This document shows, in pieces, positions 7,494 to 17,875 of a stretch of 42,122 nt of DNA. Within the stretch, counting starts at the first letter, position 1. Every line of letters starts with the position of its first letter. This DNA is from Bacteroides caecigallinarum (GTDB lineage: Bacteria; Bacteroidota; Bacteroidia; Bacteroidales; Bacteroidaceae). A program made the position numbers and the translations under genes. Under the pieces are notes generated by a model that had not been told where the DNA came from, searched no databases, and saw only the letters and a list, made by a program, of their open reading frames with translations. The stretch spans positions 1-42,122 of the forward strand of contig NZ_JACJLQ010000030.1 of assembly GCF_016902295.1 (NCBI RefSeq), given 5' to 3'.

Positions 7494-9827
7494 ATGGAGG
7501 CGGCATCGGGCAATGTGTCTATGTATGCCAATGCCCAGAAAATCGAGGCTTTGCTAAAGTCGGCTTCGGATGCGTTGGTTAGGATAGGGAATAACAGAAA
7601 GGTGGTAAAGTCTGTTGAGGATAAGTTGCCTGAGCTGGAAAAAGATTTTAATGATGCTTGTATAGAATTGGAGAAAGCTGAAAAGGATTTGAAGCTTAAA
7701 GAGGAGGAGTATGTAAAGGCGGACGGAGAGATAAAACAGCTGAAACCTGAAGAGGTGAATGAGGAGACGGACAGACTGAACGCAGAGAAGTACGGCTTGA
7801 ACGTATTGTCAGGACATTTGGCTGAATTGCGTAATGGCAATGTTTCGTTTGAAAAAACAGAGAAGGAGTTGGCTGCTCTTAATGCTGAACTTAAAATGAG
7901 GGAAGAGGAGGCTGTTGCCGGCAATAGAAAGTTGGAGGAAGTCACCGAAAGATATAATGAGGCTAAAAAGGCATACGACGCTGTGGAACTGTCAATGAAA
8001 GAATGGACTGTAAATCTGAGAAGCAGACTTAAGGTTGGTGATACATGTCCTGTATGCGGGCAGAGGATTGACAGTCTTGTGTCGGATGATGAATTTATAG
8101 AAAGACTGAAACCACTCGAGGAAATGGTTAATGTCTTTGATAAGGAGTTGCGCGAAACAGTATCTTTATGCAGCGGTATAGGAATGTTATCGGAAAGGCT
8201 TAAGAAGGATATTGCCGCAAAAGAGAACGAAAAGTCTGATAATCTGAATGTAGTAAAGAAACTTTCCGAAAAGGTTGTGGCTGAATGTAAACGCCTGTCG
8301 GTGGACTATGGCTGTGAGGACTGTGTTGATATAGCCATTGCCGAAGCTTGTATCAAAGTTAAGGCGGAGCGTATTATTTCCAGAATGAACGAACTTATTG
8401 AGGCAAGAAAGAAAATTGACGAACGCAACAAGTCATTGTCTGAGTTGGGACGTAATCTTTCGGCGTTGAGGAAGGAAATGGATAATGCGGGCAAGAAAAC
8501 GGACCGTGCGAAGGATGCACGTCAGTCGGCAATAAAAGAGATTGAACGTGTAAACTCTTTGCTTGAGGCTGACAAAAGCAATATGGAGAAGATTTTGGCT
8601 GAGGCCGGCAATATGATGACTATTGATGACTGGAGAAGCAGATGGGATGCCGAACCGAAAGCTTTTGTATCTTCGATTGTCAGTGCCGCTGATGAATATT
8701 ATAGTTGGGAAAAAGAGGTTACACTGACGGAAAAGCATCTTTCGAGAGCTGTGCCTGCACTGGAGAATGTGGAAAAAATCCTTACATCTGCATCGCATGA
8801 GTGGCCGCAATGGTCTGCCGGCGTGATTACTGAGGCTGTACCTATGGAAGGTCTTGCGGATATGTGTGATGCGTTCGGCAATAAAGTAAGTACGGTGGTA
8901 GCTGCTTTGTCGGCAGAACGTGAAAGGATTGCTAAGGAGACACGCGAACTGGATGTGTTCCTTGCCAATGAGACTGATATTGACAGGGAACGTCTGGAGT
9001 TTCTTTCTGCTGTGACCGACCTGACGGAGAGAAGGAAACGGCATGACAGGAAGATTGCCGATGCAAGGAGCGCGCATGGCATTCTTGATGCAAAGAAAAA
9101 GGAACTGGAAAATCATTTGGCGCTGCGTCCGGAATCGCTTATGGATGACGATTCGTATGAGAAACTTAATCTGGAGTTAAAGGAGATACGCATGTCAGCC
9201 GAGGAACTTATGGCTGAGATGGGACGTATTGACCAGCAATTGAAATCGGACGAGCAGAATGCCTCACGTTTCAGAAAAGAGAAGGACAAGGAGGAGGAGT
9301 TTAGAAAGGTATTTGCCAAATGGGATACATTGAACAAACTTTTTGGTGGCGGTGACGGCAAGATTTTCCGTAGAATAGCACAGAGCTTTATCCTTAATGA
9401 TTTGCTGCAGAGGGCTAACGGATATCTGAAAAAGCTTAATAAACGATATAAGCTGGATTGTGAGCCTGGTACACTGACTATACGTATGATGGATATGTAT
9501 CAGAATGATGCCCAGGGACCGGTGGATATTCTTTCCGGTGGAGAGGGATTTTTGGTGTCTCTTTCGCTTGCGTTGGCTCTTTCGTCGCTAAACAGGAAAA
9601 ATCTGTCGGTTGATACACTTTTCATTGATGAGGGTTTCGGAACTTTGAGCGGTGAGGTATTGAATACGGTTATGAATATGCTCGAGAAATTGCAAAGCCT
9701 TAACGGTAAGCGTGTAGGTATAATAAGTCATGTGGAAGGACTGAAGGAGAGAATAGCCGTACAGGTGAAGGTGAAACGTATAGACCAGACCCGTAGTACG
9801 GTTGAGATTGTGGATAGTAGAAGTTAA
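7494..9827 (+). CDS. sbcC: SbcC C-terminal fragment (zinc hook, signature, Walker B)
   Basis: The continuation of sbcC in the same frame, counted here from the first ATG after the internal stop (777 aa). The frame is open back to 7377, and the first 39 codons after the stop are clearly SbcC-like coiled coil. The zinc hook CPVCGQ lies at nt 8046-8063 (C185 and C188). The ABC signature LSGGEG is at about 680-685, Walker B with catalytic Asp-Glu (LFIDEGFGTL) at about 709-718, and the switch His in ISHVEGL near 749. Translation could restart at 7494, but there is no obvious initiation signal. The product would lack Walker A. Confidence 0.85.
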   Translation: MEAASGNVSMYANAQKIEALLKSASDALVRIGNNRKVVKSVEDKLPELEKDFNDACIELEKAEKDLKLKEEEYVKADGEIKQLKPEEVNEETDRLNAEKYGLNVLSGHLAELRNGNVSFEKTEKELAALNAELKMREEEAVAGNRKLEEVTERYNEAKKAYDAVELSMKEWTVNLRSRLKVGDTCPVCGQRIDSLVSDDEFIERLKPLEEMVNVFDKELRETVSLCSGIGMLSERLKKDIAAKENEKSDNLNVVKKLSEKVVAECKRLSVDYGCEDCVDIAIAEACIKVKAERIISRMNELIEARKKIDERNKSLSELGRNLSALRKEMDNAGKKTDRAKDARQSAIKEIERVNSLLEADKSNMEKILAEAGNMMTIDDWRSRWDAEPKAFVSSIVSAADEYYSWEKEVTLTEKHLSRAVPALENVEKILTSASHEWPQWSAGVITEAVPMEGLADMCDAFGNKVSTVVAALSAERERIAKETRELDVFLANETDIDRERLEFLSAVTDLTERRKRHDRKIADARSAHGILDAKKKELENHLALRPESLMDDDSYEKLNLELKEIRMSAEELMAEMGRIDQQLKSDEQNASRFRKEKDKEEEFRKVFAKWDTLNKLFGGGDGKIFRRIAQSFILNDLLQRANGYLKKLNKRYKLDCEPGTLTIRMMDMYQNDAQGPVDILSGGEGFLVSLSLALALSSLNRKNLSVDTLFIDEGFGTLSGEVLNTVMNMLEKLQSLNGKRVGIISHVEGLKERIAVQVKVKRIDQTRSTVEIVDSRS

Positions 9828-9961
9828 TTTTGGTAGGTAGTGAATTTAAATTTATAGCAAGCCGTAAAGAAGAATATATAAGAAATATTAGTGTGAAACT
9901 TACAATATAAAGATTTTTTCTATATATTTGTCCATGGAAAACACAAGGCCATTAAGCTAAT
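9828..9961 (+). promoter_or_regulatory. Intergenic region with candidate -7 element TATATTTG
   Basis: This 134-nt gap has no ORF and no clear terminator for sbcC. TATATTTG at 9923-9930 fits the TAnnTTTG -7 consensus. No convincing TTTG lies 19-21 bp upstream. If used, the transcript would start near 9935 with a leader of about 26 nt before the start at 9962. Confidence 0.4.
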
Positions 9962-11434
9962 ATGAAAACGGACAACGTAAAACCAATAGATGTAGTAGCT
10001 GCTGTTATTGTATCGGATAGCGGTATTCTTGCTACTCAGAGAAGCCATGGAGAATTCAAGGACAGATGGGAATTCCCCGGTGGAAAAATTGAACCGGGAG
10101 AGACTCCGGAAGAGGCTTTGATACGTGAAATACGTGAGGAACTGGATATTGAAATTAGGATAGATTCGTTCATTGATATTGTAGATTATTCTTATCCTGA
10201 TTTCCGCATAAGACTTCATGTGTTCGCATGTTCGGTTGTTTCCGGTAATATTACTTTGAAAGAACACGAATCCTTGAAATGGCTTAAACAGGATGAACTT
10301 TCCTCTATTGAATGGTTACCTGCCGACAGAATTGTTATGCCAGCGCTGGAAAAATATCTCGGTAATGTTACGATAGACAGAAAATCTGTAATGCCTGCAT
10401 ATACTTATCTTGAAAAAGGACATTTCGGACTTATAGAAAAGTCTGTTCCTCATATTATCAGTCAAAAAGATGCGATAGTACGTGTCACTCTAAGCAGTAT
10501 CTGTACAAGCGACCTGCATATCAAGCATGGCAGTGTACCGCGTGCGGTTCCGGGAATAACAGTGGGACATGAAATGGTTGGTGTAGTGGAGCAGGTAGGA
10601 AGTGCTGTTCATAATGTCAAGCCGGGCGACAGGGTTACAGTGAACGTGGAAACTTATTGTGGTGAATGCTTTTTCTGCAAGAACGGATTTGTAAACAACT
10701 GTGAGGATCCTGACGGAGGCTGGGCATTGGGATGCCGCATAGACGGTGGTCAGACTGAGTATGTACGTGTGCCTCACGCTGATATGGGGCTTAACAGGAT
10801 TCCTGATGGAGTAACTGACGAGCAGGCTCTTTTCGTTGGCGATATCCTTGCTACCGGATATTGGGCTGCTCGTATCTCTGAAATAAAGAACAATGATACG
10901 GTGCTTATCATAGGGGCAGGACCTACAGGTATATGTACATTGGAATGTACTATGCTGAAAAATCCTGGTAAGATAATTGTATGTGAGAAATCAGAAGAAA
11001 GAATTGCCTTCGTCAAAGAACATTACCCTGACGTATTTGTGGTAAAGCCGGAAAGCTGTAAGGATTTGGTTATGGAACAGTCGGCTCATGGAGGAGCTGA
11101 TGTCGTTATGGAAGTGGCTGGAGCCGACGATACATTCAGGTTGGCTTGGGAATGTGCAAGACCTAATGCAATTGTCACTGTAGTGGCACTTTATGACAAG
11201 CCGCAGCAACTTCCTTTGCCTGATATGTATGGCAAGAATCTCACGTTCAAGACTGGAGGTGTGGACGGATGCGACTGTGACGAAATCCTTCGTCTGATAG
11301 CTGAAGGCAAGATAGATACAACTCCTCTTATAACTCATCGTTTTACGCTTGATAATATTGAGGAAGCCTATCGGATATTCGAGAACAGGATTGACGGGGT
11401 GATAAAAGTTGCGGTGGAAGGAAAACATAATTAA
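9962..11434 (+). CDS. NUDIX hydrolase fused to zinc-dependent alcohol dehydrogenase
   Basis: A 490-aa protein with two complete enzyme domains. Residues 1-133 are a MutT-like NUDIX domain; its box at 41-63 (GKIEPGET...REIREELDI) keeps the catalytic Glu residues, with Asp62 where Gly is usual. Residues 144-490 are a medium-chain Zn-dehydrogenase: CTSDLH and GHE supply catalytic-zinc ligands, four Cys in C-x2-C-x2-C-x7-C (about 234-247) form the structural zinc site, and GAGPTG (about 318) is the NAD(P)-binding turn. Met144 (nt 10391) begins MPAYTYLEKG, exactly how a free dehydrogenase would start. The fusion therefore probably arose by loss of a stop between adjacent genes, or the dehydrogenase may also start internally. 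It precedes the esterase gene by 44 nt. Substrates are unknown. Confidence 0.82.
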   Translation: MKTDNVKPIDVVAAVIVSDSGILATQRSHGEFKDRWEFPGGKIEPGETPEEALIREIREELDIEIRIDSFIDIVDYSYPDFRIRLHVFACSVVSGNITLKEHESLKWLKQDELSSIEWLPADRIVMPALEKYLGNVTIDRKSVMPAYTYLEKGHFGLIEKSVPHIISQKDAIVRVTLSSICTSDLHIKHGSVPRAVPGITVGHEMVGVVEQVGSAVHNVKPGDRVTVNVETYCGECFFCKNGFVNNCEDPDGGWALGCRIDGGQTEYVRVPHADMGLNRIPDGVTDEQALFVGDILATGYWAARISEIKNNDTVLIIGAGPTGICTLECTMLKNPGKIIVCEKSEERIAFVKEHYPDVFVVKPESCKDLVMEQSAHGGADVVMEVAGADDTFRLAWECARPNAIVTVVALYDKPQQLPLPDMYGKNLTFKTGGVDGCDCDEILRLIAEGKIDTTPLITHRFTLDNIEEAYRIFENRIDGVIKVAVEGKHN

Positions 11435-11445
11435 CAGAAAATTAA

Positions 11446-13413
<1,968 letters not shown>

Positions 13414-13430
13414 GAATTTAAGGAAATTTC

Positions 13431-14999
13431 ATGAAGAAGAATTTTTTATTTGCAATGGCTGCATTGCTTATGTCTTGTCCGGCTTTTTCGGATAATTCGG
13501 ACAAGGCAACAAATCCGCTCATATATGCTGATGTTCCTGATATGTCTATGGTGAGAGTTGGAGATACATATTATATGAGTAGCACAACCATGCACATGGT
13601 TCCCGGCGTGCCTATTATGAAATCAAAGGATTTGTCAAACTGGGAGCTGATCAGTTATGCATATAATACACTTACTGACAGCCTGGAAACAATGAACCTT
13701 GAGAACGGCAAGAATACATACGGCCGTGGCTCATGGGCAAGCTGTATCCGCTATCATAAGGGATATTATTATGTGTCAACTTTCGCACAGACTACAAATA
13801 AGACATATTTCTTTATTACCAAGGATTTGGAGAAAGGTCCATGGAAACGTATAGAGTTTTCTCCTTCATATCATGATATGACGTTCTTCCTTGATGAGGA
13901 TGGAAAGAACTATATGATTTATGGTAATGGAAAGCTGTTCATGGCGGAACTTAAAAGTGACTTGTCGGGAGTTGTACCGGGCACGGAAAGAGTGCTTATC
14001 GAAAATGCCAGTGCTCCGGCAGGAGACAAGATAATGCTTGGCGCCGAAGGTTCACAGTTGTTCAAGGTGAATGGCAAATTCTATTTGTTCAATATCACAT
14101 GGCCAATAAACGGAATGCGTACGGTGGTTGTACATCGCGCCGACAAGATTACAGGCCCTTACGAAGGCAGGGTAGTGTTCCAGGACAAGGGTATTGCGCA
14201 GGGAGGTATGATAGACACTCCTGACGGCAGATGGTTCGCATATCTTTTCCAGGACTGTGGAGCCGTAGGACGTATCCCGTATCTTGTTCCTATGGAATGG
14301 AAAGACGGATGGCCTGTGCTTGGTATTGATGGCAAGGCACCGGACTATCTTGATTTGCCTGCTTCCAAAGGATTGAATCCTGGTATTGTATGTTCTGACG
14401 ACTTCTCCAGAAAGGCTAATGATATGGCATTGCCTTTGACATGGCAGTGGAATCACAATCCTGACAATTCCCTATGGTCTGTATCAGAACGTGAAGGTTA
14501 TCTGCGGCTTACGACAGGTAGTATTACGAATACTATATTGCAGGCTAAAAACATATTGTCACAACGTACTTTCGGTCCTGTATCGTCTGCTTCTACAAGT
14601 GTCGATGTTTCAGGTATGAAGGATGGTGATTATGCAGGGCTCACATTATTCCAGGAAAAGTATGGCTTTGTTGCCGTAAAGAAGGTTGGCGACAAGAAAT
14701 ATATCGTAATGGCTGATGCTTCAGGCAAAGAACCTGTGGAAGTGGTGAGCATACCTTGCAAGGCGGATAAGGTATATTTCAAGGCGGAGTGTGATTTTAG
14801 AGACCGTACAGACAAGGGGTATTTCTATTATAGTCTTGACGGAAAGAAATGGATGGAAATAGGTAGTGTCATTAAGATGCAATATACTCTGTCGCACTTC
14901 ATGGGATATCGTTTCGGCCTGTTCAATTATGCTACAAAAGAAGTAGGCGGTCATGTTGATTTCGATTATTTCAATATTGACGACGACATTTCGAAATGA
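13431..14999 (+). CDS. GH43 family glycoside hydrolase (xylosidase/arabinofuranosidase type)
   Basis: A 522-aa exported enzyme. The N-terminal leader MKKNFLFAMAALLMSC could be cleaved as a normal signal peptide near AFS-DN, or Cys16 could be lipidated, although Met at -2 is atypical for a lipobox. Residues 28-320 form the five-bladed propeller of GH43: Asp34/Asp37 in YADVPDMS (base region), the HDMTFFLDEDG block (about 145) and Glu in LGAEGSQLF (about 205, general acid). Residues about 330-520 are a beta-sandwich typical of GH43 C-terminal domains. Family members release xylose or arabinose from xylan oligosaccharides. It follows the CE6-CE1 gene by 17 nt, which supports joint action on substituted xylan. 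Confidence 0.87.
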   Translation: MKKNFLFAMAALLMSCPAFSDNSDKATNPLIYADVPDMSMVRVGDTYYMSSTTMHMVPGVPIMKSKDLSNWELISYAYNTLTDSLETMNLENGKNTYGRGSWASCIRYHKGYYYVSTFAQTTNKTYFFITKDLEKGPWKRIEFSPSYHDMTFFLDEDGKNYMIYGNGKLFMAELKSDLSGVVPGTERVLIENASAPAGDKIMLGAEGSQLFKVNGKFYLFNITWPINGMRTVVVHRADKITGPYEGRVVFQDKGIAQGGMIDTPDGRWFAYLFQDCGAVGRIPYLVPMEWKDGWPVLGIDGKAPDYLDLPASKGLNPGIVCSDDFSRKANDMALPLTWQWNHNPDNSLWSVSEREGYLRLTTGSITNTILQAKNILSQRTFGPVSSASTSVDVSGMKDGDYAGLTLFQEKYGFVAVKKVGDKKYIVMADASGKEPVEVVSIPCKADKVYFKAECDFRDRTDKGYFYYSLDGKKWMEIGSVIKMQYTLSHFMGYRFGLFNYATKEVGGHVDFDYFNIDDDISK

Positions 15000-15015
15000 T
15001 TTATATTCATAAACG

Positions 15016-15055
15016 AAAAAAGTTCCTGAATAATTCTGATTCAGGAACTTTTTTT
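15016..15055. terminator. Strong bidirectional terminator
   Basis: A perfect 15-bp stem (15016-15030 with 15040-15054) closes a 9-nt loop. A run of A on one side and T on the other lets it work in both directions. It lies between the GH43 gene (plus) and the DUF1847 gene (minus), which converge here. Confidence 0.9.
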
Positions 15056-15081
15056 GTTTATGTCATGTTATTGCATAAAAG

Positions 15082-15723
15082 TTATTTTTGGTTCTTGAAG
15101 AACTTTTTGTTATAGTATGAATTTGCGGTATAGAGTGCCGCCACAGGGTTGTTGCCTGTCACTCGGTCTTTTGTTACGAGTGTAGTTACGTAGGCGTAGG
15201 AGTATTTGTAGAACAGGCTGTCGTGCCCCACACATAAGCCGATTACTACGTTCAGGTCAGTTTTTGCATTGTTCAACAGGCGTGCCTGCATTATAGGATT
15301 GCACATTGCCGGACCTATCTTCTCGCATTGTGCAGGTATTCCCATAGAAGTTTTTGCCTGTCCTGCTACCTTGCATATAACCGAATATGCCTCGAAACCG
15401 TTAGCGCGTAGTATTTTTGCGAATATATGTGCTTCGTTTATCAGGCCTATGCAATTAGCTATACCGATGCGTTTCGCGTTTATCTTTTTGGCAAATTCCA
15501 TTATCTCCTGTACTCTTGTCCACTGGCAGTAACCTTCGTATTCCACCTCTGCGCTGGCAATCATTATCTGTCTGTTGTTGCCCTCGTCATATCTTTCAAG
15601 TGCCCATTCCTTGTCTTCTTCCGTCAAGGATGTGGTAAGACAGAAGTCCGGATATGTGCGGTCCTTGAATTTGCAGTTCTGTGTCCCGCAGTCCACGCAT
15701 GAGTGTATTGTTTCCTTTTCCAT
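15082..15723 (-). CDS. DUF1847 metal-binding-like protein
   Basis: A 213-aa protein matching the DUF1847 family. It opens with a cysteine cluster (CVDCGTQNC, residues 9-17, then C28), followed by the repeated small-residue blocks typical of the family (RIGIANCIGL, GIPAQCEKIGPAMCNPI, GLCVGHDSLF). The conserved Cys residues suggest metal or Fe-S binding, but the function is not known. It lies 9 nt downstream of tex on the same strand and is the last gene of the minus-strand operon, ending at the bidirectional terminator. Confidence 0.82.
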   Translation of the reverse strand: MEKETIHSCVDCGTQNCKFKDRTYPDFCLTTSLTEEDKEWALERYDEGNNRQIMIASAEVEYEGYCQWTRVQEIMEFAKKINAKRIGIANCIGLINEAHIFAKILRANGFEAYSVICKVAGQAKTSMGIPAQCEKIGPAMCNPIMQARLLNNAKTDLNVVIGLCVGHDSLFYKYSYAYVTTLVTKDRVTGNNPVAALYTANSYYNKKFFKNQK

Positions 15724-15732
15724 AATATGAAA

Positions 15733-17868
15733 TTATTTTATTCCCTTCATCGTGAGTTGTACACGCTTCCTTTCATGGTCTATCCCAAGAACCCTGACAC
15801 GTACATGCTGGTGTATGCTCACTACGGTAGTTGGGTCGCTTACGAACTTGTCGGCGAGTTGCGAGATATGTACAAGACCGTTTTCCTTTATACCTATATC
15901 CACGAAACATCCGAAGTTGGTTATGTTTGTCACTATGCCAGGCAGTTCCATACCTTCACGGAGGTCGTCGATGGTCTTTACATCCTTGTCGAACTCGAAT
16001 ACCTTAATCAGCTGTCGAGGGTCTCTTCCCGGTTTGTCGAGTTCCTTCATTATGTCGTTCAGGGTAGGGAGGCCTACTGTGTCGGTGACATACTTTTCGA
16101 TGTTGATTTTGCTTCTAAGCTCTTTGTCCTTGATAAGGTCGGCTACTGTACATTTCATATCCTTTGCCATCTTTTCCACTATGGCATAGCTTTCGGGATG
16201 TACGGCAGAGTTGTCGAGAGGATTGTTCGCTCCGGGTATTCTAAGAAAACCGGCACACTGCTCGAATGCTTTGGCACCCATACGTGGAACTTTCAGGAGT
16301 TCTTTTCGTGACGCGAACGGTCCGTTCGCTGCTCTGTAGTCCACAATGTTCTGGGCCAGTGAAGGACCCAGTCCGGATACGTACGTCAGTAGATGTTTGC
16401 TTGCCGTATTGAGGTTCACTCCGACAAGGTTTACGCAACTTTCCACAGTGCGGTCGAGCGATTCCTTCAACTTTGTCTGGTCAACATCATGCTGATATTG
16501 CCCTACGCCAATAGATTTAGCGTCAATCTTAACGAGCTCAGCCAGAGGGTCCATTAGTCGTCGCCCTATAGATACTGCTCCACGCACGGTTACATCATAG
16601 TCAGGGAATTCCTCACGGGCCGTTTTCGAAGCTGAATATATTGAGGCACCGTCTTCGCTTACTACGAATACTTGTATTTCGCGGTCGTAACGTTGTGAAG
16701 TGACAAAACGCTCTGTCTCACGGCTTGCTGTTCCGTTTCCTATGGCGATTGCCTCAATCTTGTATTGTTCAACGAGTTTCACAATCTTTCTTGCTGCCAG
16801 AGCTTCTTCCGATTTAGGCGGATGAGGATATATGGCTTCGTTATGAAGCAATGTTCCCTGAGCATCCAGACATACAACTTTACATCCTGTACGGAATCCA
16901 GGGTCGATACCCATTACGCGTTTCTGTCCCAATGGAGGAGCCAGGAGCAACTGTCTCAGGTTTTCGGCAAATACACGGATAGCCTCTTCGTCTGCCTTTT
17001 CCTTGCTTATGGCTGCAAACTCTGTTTCTATGGCTGGCTTTAACAGACGTTTGTAAGCATCCTTTACCGCTTCCGATACCTGTGACGAACATTCTCCGTT
17101 ACCTCTTACGAACTGTCTTTCCAGTCTGTCTGTACATTCGTCTTCTTCTTCCGGTGATATTGTTACCTTAAGTATTCCTTCCGCTTCACCACGGCGGATT
17201 GCCAGCAGACGGTGTGACGTACAGCGTTTCAGTGGCTCGCTGAAATCGAAATAGTCGCGATACTTTGCAGCATCCTCATCATTCTCTTTGCCTTTCACCA
17301 CTTTGGCTGTTATGATTGCCTGTCGTGTAAAGATATTTCTTATCTGATTCCTTGCCCTTTCATCCTCGTTCACCTGTTCGGCGATGATGTCGCGCGCACC
17401 TTTCAGAGCGTCTTCCTCGTCTTTTACATCTCCTTTAACGAATTGCGCAGCTTTCGTCATAAGATTGTTTTCGCGTTGCATCATCAGGATTATGGCGAGC
17501 GGTTCGAGTCCTTTTTGTCGTGCGGCTTCGGCTCTTGTTTTTCTTTTTGGCTTGAAAGGAAGATATATGTCCTCCAGTTCAGTAGAGTCCCAGCAGTTGT
17601 CTATTCTGTTCCTCAGTTCGGCAGTCATTTTGCCCTGTTCTTCTATTGTCGATATTATTGTTTCCTTGCGCTTTGCAAGTTCGCACAGTTTTTCGTATCT
17701 GTCGTTTATTTCGCTTATCTGCACCTCGTCCATTCCTCCTGTAGCCTCTTTCCTGTACCGGCTTATAAAAGGTATGGTTGCTCCGCCCTGAAGAAGTTTC
17801 AAAGTGTTTTCCACTCTGTGCTCCTGAAGTTTCATGGCGGCAGCTATCATCTTGATGAATTGTTCCAT
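15733..17868 (-). CDS. tex: Tex family RNA-binding transcription accessory protein
   Basis: A 711-aa protein with the full Tex layout: N-terminal helical region with ATIPFISRYRKEATGG (about 30-45), a YqgF/RuvC-like domain starting at MGIDPGFRTGCK (about 316), a helix-hairpin-helix region (YVSGLGPSLAQNIVDYR, about 490-506, and LLKVPRMG), and a C-terminal S1 RNA-binding domain (GIVTNITNFGCFVDIG, about 635-650). Tex binds nucleic acid and influences transcription; family length is usually 700-780 aa, so this copy looks complete. It starts 7 nt after the CobW-type gene and ends 9 nt before DUF1847, consistent with one transcript. Confidence 0.93.
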   Translation of the reverse strand: MEQFIKMIAAAMKLQEHRVENTLKLLQGGATIPFISRYRKEATGGMDEVQISEINDRYEKLCELAKRKETIISTIEEQGKMTAELRNRIDNCWDSTELEDIYLPFKPKRKTRAEAARQKGLEPLAIILMMQRENNLMTKAAQFVKGDVKDEEDALKGARDIIAEQVNEDERARNQIRNIFTRQAIITAKVVKGKENDEDAAKYRDYFDFSEPLKRCTSHRLLAIRRGEAEGILKVTISPEEEDECTDRLERQFVRGNGECSSQVSEAVKDAYKRLLKPAIETEFAAISKEKADEEAIRVFAENLRQLLLAPPLGQKRVMGIDPGFRTGCKVVCLDAQGTLLHNEAIYPHPPKSEEALAARKIVKLVEQYKIEAIAIGNGTASRETERFVTSQRYDREIQVFVVSEDGASIYSASKTAREEFPDYDVTVRGAVSIGRRLMDPLAELVKIDAKSIGVGQYQHDVDQTKLKESLDRTVESCVNLVGVNLNTASKHLLTYVSGLGPSLAQNIVDYRAANGPFASRKELLKVPRMGAKAFEQCAGFLRIPGANNPLDNSAVHPESYAIVEKMAKDMKCTVADLIKDKELRSKINIEKYVTDTVGLPTLNDIMKELDKPGRDPRQLIKVFEFDKDVKTIDDLREGMELPGIVTNITNFGCFVDIGIKENGLVHISQLADKFVSDPTTVVSIHQHVRVRVLGIDHERKRVQLTMKGIK

Positions 17869-17875
17869 TAACTTC

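Larger units (their letters stand above)
6426..9827 (+). pseudogene. sbcC: sbcC interrupted by one in-frame TAA
   Basis: The complete frame 6426-9827 would encode about 1,133 aa of an SbcC/Rad50-type SMC ATPase. A single TAA at 7374-7376 interrupts it. The reading frame is otherwise open on both sides, including 7377-7493, and there is no frameshift. The local context reads ...ERKIK-stop-LDAEKEKL, inside the coiled coil, so one C-to-T change of a CAA (Gln) codon would explain it. Possible readings are a recent nonsense mutation, a strain polymorphism or a sequencing error. If real, neither product alone carries both halves of the ATPase. Confidence 0.75.

Noticed and set aside
8433-9116. Minus-strand open frame of 227 codons opposite sbcC
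   Set aside because: It is antisense to the SbcC coiled coil, has no recognisable domain, and the plus strand has clear SbcC motifs on both sides.
15703-16311. Plus-strand open frame of 202 codons opposite tex
   Set aside because: Tex with its S1 domain on the minus strand explains the region completely; the plus frame shows no family pattern.
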